A DNA stretch of 32,641 bases from Planctomycetaceae bacterium (GTDB taxonomy: Bacteria; Planctomycetota; Planctomycetia; Planctomycetales; Planctomycetaceae): contig JAEUII010000147.1 in the NCBI GenBank assembly GCA_016795145.1, forward strand, positions 1 through 32,641, in the 5' to 3' direction. The notes below the pieces were generated by a model that was not told the origin of the DNA, searched no databases, and saw only the letters and a list, made by a program, of their open reading frames with translations. A program made the position numbers and the translations under genes. Below are positions 16,368 to 24,563 of this stretch, piece after piece; the first letter of the stretch is position 1, and every line of letters starts with the position of its first letter.

Positions 16368-17348
16368 ATGCCTAGAACTGCCACAAAATCCCCGGCTCGA
16401 GCGTCCAGTCCGCGATCAACGAAGGAAATTCTCGACCCTCGTTTGCAGGAACGGATTCTCTCGCTGTTGGCCACCGAGATCCGTTTTGTCTACGCCAACG
16501 AATTCGAATCTCTGGAAGGTGATGACCGGCCGATTCAGGAAGCTGAAGTCCTTCTGACGACCCTTCGTCAACAAAGCGGTGCTGCTCCTGCAACGACCTC
16601 GGATGTCATCGGTGACCTGTCCACCTGGAATACTCATGACCCCTTGCTGACGTTTGAACAGGAACAAGTCTTGTTCCGTGCTCTGAACCTGCTTCGATTC
16701 CGTGCCAATCGCCTTCGAAGCCGATTATCCCAGAAGACATCTTCGGCGAAATCCGTCGCCGCGATCGAATCGCTGCTGAATCTTGCGGAGCAAATCCGGG
16801 CTCAGCTTGTGCGTTCCAATCTGAGACTGGTCGCGTCAATCTCTCGCCGATTCTCTTCGTCCCACCAGGAAGTCGAGGAGTTCAGCAGTGATGGAAGCAT
16901 GATTCTTCTGGGTGCGATCGATCGATTCGACTATTCACGCCGTTTCCGCTTCAGCACCTACGCGACTCATTCCATTCAGCGGCACTTCTTCCGGACCTGG
17001 AAGACTCGTCAGCGTCGCCAGCAGCGGTTTCCGGGAACATCGTCTGAGATCCTGGCGGAAGTGGCTGAAGAATACGTTGAGCCCCCGATTTGTACGGACC
17101 CTCAGAAAGTCGTCGACGAACTCCTGAAGCACGCTCCGGAAGTTCTTGATGAACGGGAGCACCAGATTCTTCTGAATCGATTTGGTCTCACCGAGGAACG
17201 AAAAGAAGCGAAGACTCTTCGTGAGATCGCCGCTGATCTGGGTGTTTCGAAGGAACGAGTGCGCCAGCTGCAGCTGAAGGCGCTGGAAAAGCTCCGTCCG
17301 TTTCTCAACCCAGCGGAGTTCAACGTGGAAGCTCTGGCACTTTGCTGA
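16368..17348 (+). CDS. RNA polymerase sigma-70 family factor
   Basis: A 326-residue protein. Region 1.2-like helix near 92-115 (HDPLLTFEQEQVLFRALNLLR), region 2 at about 145-210 (RSNLRLVASISRRF, AIDRFDYSRRFRFSTYATHSIQR), and region 4 at about 252-312 with a clear helix-turn-helix (LREIAADLGVSKERVRQLQ). It directs RNA polymerase to promoters. The region 2.2 segment reads EFSSDGSMILLGAIDRFD instead of the usual D-L-x-Q-E-G-x-x-G-L, and region 3 is short, so this is likely an alternative group 2/3-type factor rather than the housekeeping one. The ATG at 16368 with GGAGAG 7 nt upstream decides the start; a TTG at 16287 would add non-conserved residues. It has its own terminator. Confidence 0.9.
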   Translation: MPRTATKSPARASSPRSTKEILDPRLQERILSLLATEIRFVYANEFESLEGDDRPIQEAEVLLTTLRQQSGAAPATTSDVIGDLSTWNTHDPLLTFEQEQVLFRALNLLRFRANRLRSRLSQKTSSAKSVAAIESLLNLAEQIRAQLVRSNLRLVASISRRFSSSHQEVEEFSSDGSMILLGAIDRFDYSRRFRFSTYATHSIQRHFFRTWKTRQRRQQRFPGTSSEILAEVAEEYVEPPICTDPQKVVDELLKHAPEVLDEREHQILLNRFGLTEERKEAKTLREIAADLGVSKERVRQLQLKALEKLRPFLNPAEFNVEALALC

Positions 17349-17385
17349 GTCGACGCGGGGAACGATTCTGATACGATCATTCACT

Positions 17386-17405
17386 GAGCCGGGTTGTCCC
17401 GGCTC
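17386..17405 (+). terminator. Rho-independent terminator of the sigma factor gene
   Basis: Stem GAGCCGGG / CCCGGCTC (8 bp), loop TTGT, followed by CTTTCTGTTC. It lies 38 bp after the sigma factor stop codon. Confidence 0.8.
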
Positions 17406-17518
17406 CTTTCTGTTCATGGCGGTCATTTGTTGTCGGAAGCCAAACGGAATTTCGAGAGCGAACTCGCCGCTGAACAGCAGAGTCCCGTGTTTTGATCCTT
17501 TCAGACATTATTCCCGCA

Positions 17519-18967
17519 ATGACTCGCGTTTCGACTCAGCAACTGCTTCAGCAACTCCAATCCGGAGCTTTGACCGCTCGTTCTTTGACCGAACAGTGTC
17601 TCGCGACCATCGAACAGCGCAATTCGACACTGAATGCGTTTGTCCTTGTTGATGCTGAGCGAGCACTGAAGAAGGCCGACAGCATTGATGCGCGCCGAAG
17701 AGCAGGGCAGAGCGTCGGTCCGATGGCGGGACTTCCATTCGCCGTGAAGGACAATATCTGCGTCACAGGGATGCGAACGACGTGTGGCAGCCGCATTCTG
17801 AACAATTTTGTTCCGCCGTATGATGCTCACGTGATCGAGCGACTCGAAGCGTGCGACGGCATTTTGATTGGCAAACTCAACCAGGATGAGTTTGCAATGG
17901 GGTCCTCAACGGAGACCTCTATCTTTGGTGCCGGCCGTAATCCGTGGGATACGAATCGCTCCGCTGGCGGTTCCAGCGGTGGTGCAGCGATTGCCGTGGC
18001 GTCCGGAATGGTGCCGCTGGCTCTGGGCTCGGACACGGGCGGTTCTATTCGACAGCCAGCCAGTTTTTGCGGCGTCGTGGGGATGAAGCCAACGTATGGC
18101 CGAGTTTCCCGGTACGGACTGGTGGCTTACGCAAGCTCACTGGATCAAATCGGACCGCTGGCAACCGATGCGTTCGGCGCGGCCCTGATGCTGCAGTGCA
18201 TTGCGGGTCATGACGGAAGAGATTCAACGTCACTGAAACAGTCCGTTCCGGAGTGGACGTCGGAACTTCAGGCCGCTGCGCCCGTCCGTATCGGCGTTGC
18301 CGAGGAATACTTCGCCGAGGGTCTTGATCCGGAAGTCGCGAAGCATGTGCGAGCCGCATTGAAGACGCTCGAAGAAGCCGGTGCGACGATTGTTCCGGTC
18401 TCACTGCCTCATTCGAAATACGCCGTGGCGGCTTACTATTTGATTGCGTGCAGTGAAGCCTCCAGCAACCTTGCTCGGTTCGACGGAATTCATTACGGCC
18501 ATCGTGCCGAGAAGTTCAATGACCTTGTGGATCTGTACTGTCAAAGTCGCGGTGAAGGATTCGGTTCTGAAGTGAAGCGCCGCATCATGCTTGGCACGTA
18601 TGCACTGTCCGCTGGTTACTATGACGCGTACTACCTGAAGGCTCTTCGAGTCCGCCGAAAGATCCGCGAAGACTTTGATAGGGCCTTTGAAACGGTCGAT
18701 TTGATCGCTGGTCCGGTCGCTCCGACTCCGGCATTCGCGCTCGGTGAAAAGCTGGATGATCCGCTCGCGATGTATCTGAGCGACATCTACACGATCAGCA
18801 CGAATCTGGCAGGACTTCCTGGAATCTCAATCCCCTGCGGATTTTCGTCCAGCGGTCTTCCGATCGGCCTGCAGCTTCAGGCACCGACGCTCTGTGAAAC
18901 TCGTCTGCTGCAAACTGCCGCCCAGTACCAACAGCTCACACAGTGGCACGAACGGGCACCGAAGTAG
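17519..18967 (+). CDS. gatA: Aspartyl/glutamyl-tRNA(Asn/Gln) amidotransferase subunit A
   Basis: A 482-residue amidase-signature protein, full length for GatA (about 485). The catalytic triad is visible: Lys77 in FAVKDNI, Ser152 in SAGGSSGGAA and the nucleophile Ser176 in GSDTGGSIRQPA. The stretches NQDEFAMGSSTETSIFG and GMKPTYGRVSRYGLVAYASSLDQIGP are characteristic of GatA rather than other amidases. The subunit releases ammonia from glutamine, which GatB uses to convert Glu-tRNA(Gln) or Asp-tRNA(Asn). gatB and gatC are not in the window. The ATG at 17519 was preferred over a TTG at 17492; no strong ribosome binding site is seen. Repeats begin within 60 bp of the stop. Confidence 0.96.
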   Translation: MTRVSTQQLLQQLQSGALTARSLTEQCLATIEQRNSTLNAFVLVDAERALKKADSIDARRRAGQSVGPMAGLPFAVKDNICVTGMRTTCGSRILNNFVPPYDAHVIERLEACDGILIGKLNQDEFAMGSSTETSIFGAGRNPWDTNRSAGGSSGGAAIAVASGMVPLALGSDTGGSIRQPASFCGVVGMKPTYGRVSRYGLVAYASSLDQIGPLATDAFGAALMLQCIAGHDGRDSTSLKQSVPEWTSELQAAAPVRIGVAEEYFAEGLDPEVAKHVRAALKTLEEAGATIVPVSLPHSKYAVAAYYLIACSEASSNLARFDGIHYGHRAEKFNDLVDLYCQSRGEGFGSEVKRRIMLGTYALSAGYYDAYYLKALRVRRKIREDFDRAFETVDLIAGPVAPTPAFALGEKLDDPLAMYLSDIYTISTNLAGLPGISIPCGFSSSGLPIGLQLQAPTLCETRLLQTAAQYQQLTQWHERAPK

Positions 18968-19025
18968 TCGGGCGAGCTTGGGATCGTGTTGCCCTTGCTG
19001 CGCTTTATTCGCGTTGATTCGCGTC

Positions 19026-19157
19026 CATTCGCGGTTTCAACATCGCGTTGCTGGGTTCCCGCGTGCGCGGGAATGACGGAACAGGGCGGTGCGGTGTACC
19101 GGGAAGCTGACGCATCCCGCTCGCCGGAGGGGCGGCGGAATCGCGAAGAGCAGAATC
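19026..19157 (+). repeat. R3 REP-like element, copy 2
   Basis: Same composite as 11735-11857: GCGTTGCTGGGTTCCCGCGT then GCGCGGGAATGACGG hairpin, GTACCGGGAAGCTGACGCAT and CCCGCTCGCCGGAGGGGC. Followed immediately by an R2 copy, as at the first locus. Confidence 0.8.
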
Positions 19158-19327
19158 GCAATCAGGGGACTGACGTCGGACTGACGTCGCCCGGCTCGCC
19201 CTATTTTTTGTCACTCATTTTTTGTCCGACCATTGTCCTCGTGGCGGCTGCGTAGGTTTTGCGGGGTGCACACTTGGGCTTCCGGCGCCTGCGGCACACG
19301 CACTGCGTACGTGCTACCCAATCGGGG
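19158..19327 (+). repeat. R2 repeat, forward copy 3
   Basis: GCAATCAGGGGACTGACGTC with a short internal duplication (GGACTGACGTCGGACTGACG), the T-rich core at 19202-19229, and the CTTCCGGCGCCTGCGGCAC half ending GTGCTACCCAATCGG. The internal duplication is unique to this copy. Confidence 0.88.
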
Positions 19328-19348
19328 TTGGGCCACAAATTAAGACTC

Positions 19349-19427
19349 GCAATCAGGGGACTGACGTCGCCCCGCTCGCCTTATTTTTTGTCACTCATTT
19401 TTTGTCCGACCGGTGCACTCATTGCGG
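19349..19427 (+). repeat. Truncated R2 repeat
   Basis: CGCAATCAGGGGACTGACGT, CGCCCCGCTCGCC and the complete T-rich core (19381-19410), then GGTGCACTCATTGCGG; the rest of the unit is missing. Confidence 0.85.
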
Positions 19428-19494
19428 ATCGCCTCGCGGCTTTTATCCCTCACTGACGTGTCGGGTTACGAAGTATTACTCAATCAACGGCGAG

Positions 19495-19602
19495 TTACCC
19501 CTTCATGAACCAAACACAAAACCAGGCAAGAAGGGGAAACAGCACGAAGATCAGGGCGAATCCCAACAAGGTCGCACGCTTGGTATCAGGCCATCGAGCC
19601 AT
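19495..19602 (-). CDS. 35-residue single-pass membrane peptide
   Basis: An open frame of 35 codons, starting ATG at 19602 and ending TAA at 19495. It encodes a basic N-terminus (MARWPDTKRA), one strongly hydrophobic helix (about 11-32, LLGFALIFVLFPLLAWF) and a short MKG end: the profile of a small inner-membrane peptide. GAGGAT lies about 10 nt before the ATG. It starts 22 bp after the stop of the pectate lyase gene on the same strand, so it may be the last gene of that transcript. Too short for family recognition. Confidence 0.5.
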   Translation of the reverse strand: MARWPDTKRATLLGFALIFVLFPLLAWFCVWFMKG

Positions 19603-19624
19603 GACGACGGATCCTCGGATCAGT

Positions 19625-21100
19625 TCATGGTGACTTCAAGTCTGTAGTTTGCTGCAGGCGAGTCACGTAGTCTGACAGCAGCGTCACATTCTTACTGAAT
19701 TCATCACTGCGAATCCAAAGCGTGCCGGACCCATTTGGCTTCTTCCCTGTCGTGGGACTCAACCAGCGGCCCTGATCATCGAGTTTCCCGAGGATTGCCG
19801 CGGCGTCTTTCTGAAGTAACTTCAGACTTTGGGGCTTCGGCTCGATGACCTTCCCCTGCGATACTTCCTCGTAACGTTGTTCGAGCTTCTGCAGTCTGGA
19901 CCTGGATCGAAAGCTGTAGTGCCCTGGCAAATCATCATCGTTGTACGTCAAAAGGTAGTTGTCTCCTTCGCGACGAAAGTACAGTGGGGTGTTCGTTCGC
20001 AGTTCATAGAACCGAGCAATCTGACCATCCGGCAGCATCGATCGGCGAATCCATGCAAGAGCAGCCGGAATCGGTTCCAGGAACCGCTTCTCGCCTGTCA
20101 CTTCCGTCAGGAACAGCAGCGTTTCGATCGCATCTTCTGACTCGCGCCCTGCCACCGCCGGCGGCTCAAAGCGGCGAGCCCAGATGGGCTGCAGCTGGTG
20201 GTTGTACTGCTGAGCCCAGGCCGGTTGCGGCTCCGGCAACTGGGCCCGAATCAGAAAGTCACCGAACTTCAACAGCGAATCTTTGTAACGGGGCTCACCA
20301 TAAACCTGATGAGCCAGATGTAGGGTGCGCGTCACTGTCCCTGCAAGCCCATCATTCAGAGTTTCGTAGTTCCAATAGTCTTTGTGGCGACCTTCTGTCT
20401 TCCAGTCATAGTCCGGAAAGGAAGCCTTCACGACAGGCCCGGGCTCAACAGGTCCCGACCATCCCTGCGGAAATCCGCCATTGGCAAACTGCGCTTTGAG
20501 CAGTGAATCCAGGGCGACGACGCAGGCGTCATGAATCTCAGCGTCTTTGAATTCCAGTGCCTGATCCATCTCCATCAGAAAGCACAGGGCAGACTGAGTC
20601 TTGTCGTCATCCAGAGTCGATACATCGCGGCCCTTCGGATTTCCTCGTCCGCTGCGATAATGCCCAGTGGTCTTGCCTTTCGGATCAAAGTTGACTCGGT
20701 CGGTCCATCCACCGGATTCCAATTGTCCATGGCACAGAGCTCTGGCAGCCTCCTGAGCTCCGGATAGAAACTCCGCTTCTGCAGTCGCCTTCCACGCCTG
20801 GAGAAATGCCATGCCAACGGAAGGTGTTCCGGGAGGCTGCACCCAGATCTCCGATGGCAGCGCTTCGCCTTCACCAAATCGAGTCTTCAGGTCTTCGCTC
20901 ACTTCGTACACATAGCCGCCGTGGACAGCCACATTCTGGCGAAAGTACACGGCCGCCTTCTTCATGCCTTCCGTGGCATCTGCTGCTGTTGGTGCTTCCT
21001 GAGCGAACGAAGGGCCAAGGCAGCCGACCAAAAGGGCGACTGTGGCGATGAGACGGCAGAGTTGAGCGGTGTGCTGGCATTTCGGAGTTCGAGTCATCAT
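19625..21100 (-). CDS. Secreted pectate lyase, PL10-like
   Basis: A 491-residue protein with a signal peptide (about 1-34, ending SFAQ). The mature part has the all-alpha toroid look of family PL10 pectate lyases: a VQPPGTPSVGMAFLQAW start, repeated helical segments with GGW and ANGGFPQGW (206-214), YWNYETLNDG (242-251) and a later RFYELRTNTPLYFRR. PL10 enzymes cleave polygalacturonate by calcium-dependent beta-elimination. At about 450 mature residues it is longer than minimal PL10 domains, and parts are divergent, so the true substrate could be another polyuronate. Divergent from the TadE operon; followed by a 35-residue peptide gene. Confidence 0.8.
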   Translation of the reverse strand: MMTRTPKCQHTAQLCRLIATVALLVGCLGPSFAQEAPTAADATEGMKKAAVYFRQNVAVHGGYVYEVSEDLKTRFGEGEALPSEIWVQPPGTPSVGMAFLQAWKATAEAEFLSGAQEAARALCHGQLESGGWTDRVNFDPKGKTTGHYRSGRGNPKGRDVSTLDDDKTQSALCFLMEMDQALEFKDAEIHDACVVALDSLLKAQFANGGFPQGWSGPVEPGPVVKASFPDYDWKTEGRHKDYWNYETLNDGLAGTVTRTLHLAHQVYGEPRYKDSLLKFGDFLIRAQLPEPQPAWAQQYNHQLQPIWARRFEPPAVAGRESEDAIETLLFLTEVTGEKRFLEPIPAALAWIRRSMLPDGQIARFYELRTNTPLYFRREGDNYLLTYNDDDLPGHYSFRSRSRLQKLEQRYEEVSQGKVIEPKPQSLKLLQKDAAAILGKLDDQGRWLSPTTGKKPNGSGTLWIRSDEFSKNVTLLSDYVTRLQQTTDLKSP

Positions 21101-21313
21101 CGCGACCTCAGTACTCGACAGGGAATTTCCGGGGCCAAAAGGCGGCCTGCATAATCGACACAGGCCATTTTGTCGTCAAACGCAGCAAAGTTCAGCTAAG
21201 GCATGGCCACAAGTGAACAGGAATCTCCGGAAAGCGACGGGGTTCCCCGCCCTGCGCACTATTGGTTCATTAGCGAGAGACACCGAGAACCAACCCCCTG
21301 GGGTATTCACTGA

Positions 21314-21733
21314 ATGATCCGCCTGCAGAATTCGCGAAAACCCAAAGCTCATGATCGAAGCGGCGCGGCGATCGTTGAGTTCGCGCTCGTGGTGCCATTG
21401 CTGCTTGTCATCGTGATGGGCACGATCGAAGCCAGCACCATGATCTATCTCAAGCAGACACTTCACATCGCTGCCTATGAGGCCGCTCGAACAGCGCTGG
21501 TCCCGAAGACGACGGTCAGCATGGTCGAAACAACCGCCAGACGCATTCTGGATGACCGCCGAGTCCGCGACACAACGATCACGGTGACGCCGAATAACTT
21601 TCCCGCGGCTGCCGTGAGCACCTGGATTACCGTCCGCGTTGATGCCCCTTCCAACAGCAACTTCGCAGTCCCCCTTCTGTTCTTCCGGAACAAGACCATC
21701 TCCGGAAGCTGCACCATGATGAAGGAATACTGA
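21314..21733 (+). CDS. tadE: TadE-family pseudopilin-like protein
   Basis: A 139-residue protein with the TadE pattern: a short basic start, then RSGAAIVEFALVVPLLLVIVMGTIE (17-40), a hydrophobic prepilin-like helix with the conserved glutamate after it, and a YEAARTALVPKTTV segment typical of the family. TadE/TadF proteins are processed by a TadV-type peptidase and belong to tight-adherence (Flp pilus) systems. First gene of a three-gene operon: the next starts 2 bp after its stop. No TadA/B/C or Flp gene is in the window. Confidence 0.85.
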   Translation: MIRLQNSRKPKAHDRSGAAIVEFALVVPLLLVIVMGTIEASTMIYLKQTLHIAAYEAARTALVPKTTVSMVETTARRILDDRRVRDTTITVTPNNFPAAAVSTWITVRVDAPSNSNFAVPLLFFRNKTISGSCTMMKEY

Positions 21734-21735
21734 CA

Positions 21736-22878
21736 ATGCGAATCCACTGTTCCCGAAGTAAAGGGCAGCAACAGGCCCGCCACAATCGCAACGGCGCTAT
21801 CACAGTGCTGTTTGCTGTGACTCTGCCCGTCCTTCTGCTGCTCGTCGCATTCGCGATTAATCTCGCATGGATGGAACTGAGTCGAACTCAGGCCTTCATC
21901 GTGGCCGATTCTGCAACGCGAGCAGCCGGGCGAACGTATTCACTGACCGGGGATCTGAATCAGGCCAAACTGATGGCCAACGAAGCCGCCGCAAGAAACC
22001 TGATCGCCGGAAGCAAAGTGAGTATCGCTGACTCAGAGTTTACGCTGGGCACATCGACCCGCTCGTCTTCGTCCGCACGCTACTCATTCACGGCAGGTGG
22101 CAGCACTCCAAATGCACTCAAAGTGACGATCAGCAAACTGTCGTCCGGGAAGAACGGAGCCGTTCCATTCATCATGCCCGGCTTTCTTGGCAAAAGCAGT
22201 TACGAAGTCACTCGGTCCGCAGTTTCCACCCGAGTGGAAGTCGACATCGCTTTTGTCGTCGACCGCTCTGGCTCCATGGCCTATGCCGCTGATGAAAAGG
22301 CCATCTATCCACCGCTCCCAAAAGCCGCTCCGAAGAACTGGTTCTTTGGACAGCCGGCTCCGACCCCGTCCCGATGGCGCGATCTTGCGTCTGCCGCGAA
22401 TACGTTCATCGACGAGATGGATAAGTCCGTACTAAGCGAGTACGTGTCGCTGGTGACCTACGGTGACTCTGCATCGACAGAAAAATCCATGACCAGCAAC
22501 TACTCGGACATCCGAAACGGAATCGCAAAGTACACCAACGCCTTTCCTTCCGGAGCCACCAACATTGGAGATGGTCTGAGCAAAGGGATCAACACGCTGT
22601 CGTCCTCCAGCTCTCGTCCCTATGCCTCCAAGGTCGTCATTCTGATGACTGACGGGATTCGTAACACCGGCCCTGACCCGGTCCCAATCGCTCAGTCGGC
22701 CGCAAGCGACGGCGTCATCATCTTTACCATCACGTTTGCACAGGAAGCTGATCAAACAGCGATGCAGAAGGTGGCGGCCGCAGGGAACGGACAGCATTTC
22801 CACGCCTCGAATTCTGCAGCTCTCGGCACTGTTCTTCAAACGATCATTCGCATCCTGCCCACGGTCCTTACGGAGTAA
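21736..22878 (+). CDS. tadG: TadG-like protein with von Willebrand factor A domain
   Basis: A 380-residue protein: an N-terminal TadG/TadE-like anchor (GAITVLFAVTLPVLLLLVAF, about 20-40), a serine-rich linker region (about 100-165), then a VWA domain from about 168 to 375. The metal-ion-dependent adhesion site is complete: DRSGS (176-180), T275 in GATNIGDG and D306 in ILMTDG. Such proteins sit on the outer side of the membrane and are thought to act as adhesins or scaffold in Tad systems. Start codon 2 bp after tadE, with AAGGA upstream; 7 bp before the next gene. Confidence 0.85.
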   Translation: MRIHCSRSKGQQQARHNRNGAITVLFAVTLPVLLLLVAFAINLAWMELSRTQAFIVADSATRAAGRTYSLTGDLNQAKLMANEAAARNLIAGSKVSIADSEFTLGTSTRSSSSARYSFTAGGSTPNALKVTISKLSSGKNGAVPFIMPGFLGKSSYEVTRSAVSTRVEVDIAFVVDRSGSMAYAADEKAIYPPLPKAAPKNWFFGQPAPTPSRWRDLASAANTFIDEMDKSVLSEYVSLVTYGDSASTEKSMTSNYSDIRNGIAKYTNAFPSGATNIGDGLSKGINTLSSSSSRPYASKVVILMTDGIRNTGPDPVPIAQSAASDGVIIFTITFAQEADQTAMQKVAAAGNGQHFHASNSAALGTVLQTIIRILPTVLTE

Positions 22879-22885
22879 TACCGTG

Positions 22886-23548
22886 ATGAAACGCATCCCC
22901 TTACAGCAACTTGTTTCACGACTTCGAAATGGTCTGACGACGCTGCGCCGATCCGGTACGCAGACGGTCGAACTGGCTATCGTGCTGCCAATCTTTTTCC
23001 TGCTGATCTTCGCATCGATCGAGTTCTTTCGACTCAGTATGCTTCGTCAGTATGCGGAGAACGTCTCCTATGAAGCAGCCCGCAACGTCATTGTGCCTGG
23101 TGCCACCGCCGCGGAAGCAAAAGCGGCGGCAAGCAAGATGCTGCAGAACATGGGAATCAAAGACGCTGTCGTGGAAGTCACACCAGCCGTCATCACCGAC
23201 TCTACAGGAAATGTGACGGTCAAGGTCACGATTCCTCCAGCCACCAATCAGTGGATCAGCCCGTTCTTCACAGCGAAAGCAAAGGCAACTGCCGAGACGA
23301 CGTTGCTCACCGAGCGAGTCCCGACAATTGCTGTGAAATCTGTCCCACCACCTCCTCCTCCGCCGCCACCACCACCGCCGCCTCCGGCTCCTCCGAAGCC
23401 ACCTTCGCCTCCGAAGCCACCTTCACCACCGAAGCCACCTTCACCACCGAAGCCACCTTCACCACCGAAGCCACCTTCGCCACCGAAGCCGCCTTCACCT
23501 CCATCACCGCCAAAGCCACCTTCGCCGCCTCCCCCACCGGGGTTGTAA
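22886..23548 (+). CDS. TadE-family protein with a proline-rich repeat tail
   Basis: A 220-residue protein. Residues 1-150 are a complete TadE-like protein (RSGTQTVELAIVLPIFFLLI helix, conserved IEFFR, YEAARNVIVPG). From 154 it changes to a tail of 14 prolines, APP, six tandem KPPSPP units (171-206) and a final SPPKPPSPPPPPGL. The DNA of the six units repeats with an 18-bp period (23396-23503) with few silent changes, so it probably expands and contracts by slippage. The tail would be extended and rigid, perhaps spanning the envelope or binding a partner. Start ATG at 22886 with GGAG 10 nt upstream. Last gene of the tadE-tadG operon. Confidence 0.85.
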   Translation: MKRIPLQQLVSRLRNGLTTLRRSGTQTVELAIVLPIFFLLIFASIEFFRLSMLRQYAENVSYEAARNVIVPGATAAEAKAAASKMLQNMGIKDAVVEVTPAVITDSTGNVTVKVTIPPATNQWISPFFTAKAKATAETTLLTERVPTIAVKSVPPPPPPPPPPPPPPAPPKPPSPPKPPSPPKPPSPPKPPSPPKPPSPPKPPSPPSPPKPPSPPPPPGL

Positions 23549-23564
23549 GTTGACGTCAAGAGCT

Positions 23565-23601
23565 GAGCGAGGTTGCCTGTTCAACACCAGGCAACCCGCT
23601 C
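23565..23601 (+). terminator. Rho-independent terminator of the TadE-TadG operon
   Basis: GAGCG-A-GGTTGCCTG / CAGGCAACC-CGCTC (14 bp with one bulged A), 8-nt loop, followed by CGTCTTTTCG. Seventeen bp after the stop. Confidence 0.88.
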
Positions 23602-23785
23602 CGTCTTTTCGCATCCATCAGGTTTGTATCAATACGTTCGCTCGTTCATCGATTCTTCCCCGCGTCGATGAAGGGTTCGTGGATTCCCCTCCTACGTTCC
23701 AGAGTGAATCTGAAACACATGCCGTCTGAATTTCGGACTGCGGTGTCGCTGCATTCGCATGGAGCATGCTCATGGACTGGTCGAC

Positions 23786-24505
23786 ATGCCAAACCTCAAC
23801 ACCACTACCGCTCACTCCGATCCAGCTCCGCAGGATTTCGAATCGCTGCCGAGCCTGAAGACTCGCATTGCGCTGTCGGCCGCGACGGTCGCGATCCTGT
23901 CGATGATCCTCTGGTGCAATCTGCCCGACGAAGTTCCGGCAGAACTGCTTGCCGCCGCGGACCGCAGCCTGTCGCCTGAAGCTGCTTACCGAATTCGTTA
24001 CGGCGAGTGGCTGTATCGATACGCGGCCCACCTTGGTGGTTTCGACAATAAGTGGCAGATGTACGGCGGCCAGAGTCGCTTTAACTGGCGCTACACGATC
24101 ACCGCTCATTATTCAGACGGTGATCGAACGGCATCCAGGGTTCTGCCTCTTCCGCGTCAGTCGGAACGCTCCTGGTTTCAGGCAACGTTTGTGGACTACA
24201 AAGAAGCCAAGTTCCTTCTGAACATCTACAACGATCGACTGGCCCGCGAAACGTATGCGAGATACCTGGCTCGCCAGTTCGCTCAGCACGAAGGTCTGCC
24301 GGTTTCGCAGATCAGCTACACACTCAGCATCCAGTACATTCTTCCGCCCATTGTTGCAGTGCAACAGCAACGACTCCTGGAGCCTGATGTTCTTTCGGAC
24401 GTGATTGATGTCTTTGACGTGACGGTCGAGCACATGGGTGATGACCATCGCGATGCGATCACAGAACTCACATCGCCAACTCACTCTTCAAAAACGCAGC
24501 TCTGA
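23786..24505 (+). CDS. Single-pass membrane protein, partner of the HTTM gene
   Basis: About 239 residues from the ATG at 23786 (an ATG nine codons upstream, at 23759, is an equal alternative). A soluble N-terminus of about 25 residues is followed by one hydrophobic helix (RIALSAATVAILSMILW) and a large domain, probably periplasmic, rich in Tyr, Trp and Arg (YGEWLYRYAAHLGG, SRFNWRYTITAHYSDGDRTA, NIYNDRLARETYARYLARQF). No family recognised. It ends 58 bp before the HTTM-domain gene on the same strand, suggesting a two-subunit membrane complex in which this protein provides the external domain. Confidence 0.75.
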   Translation: MPNLNTTTAHSDPAPQDFESLPSLKTRIALSAATVAILSMILWCNLPDEVPAELLAAADRSLSPEAAYRIRYGEWLYRYAAHLGGFDNKWQMYGGQSRFNWRYTITAHYSDGDRTASRVLPLPRQSERSWFQATFVDYKEAKFLLNIYNDRLARETYARYLARQFAQHEGLPVSQISYTLSIQYILPPIVAVQQQRLLEPDVLSDVIDVFDVTVEHMGDDHRDAITELTSPTHSSKTQL

Positions 24506-24563
24506 TTCGAACCTGATTCCGCTTCTCCTCCATCACAGATCGCGATTCCACAACGGTGAACCC

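Noticed and set aside
23248..23559. Minus-strand glycine-rich frame (G-G-E-G-G-F-G repeats)
   Set aside because: It is the reverse reading of the proline-rich repeat of the TadE-like gene.
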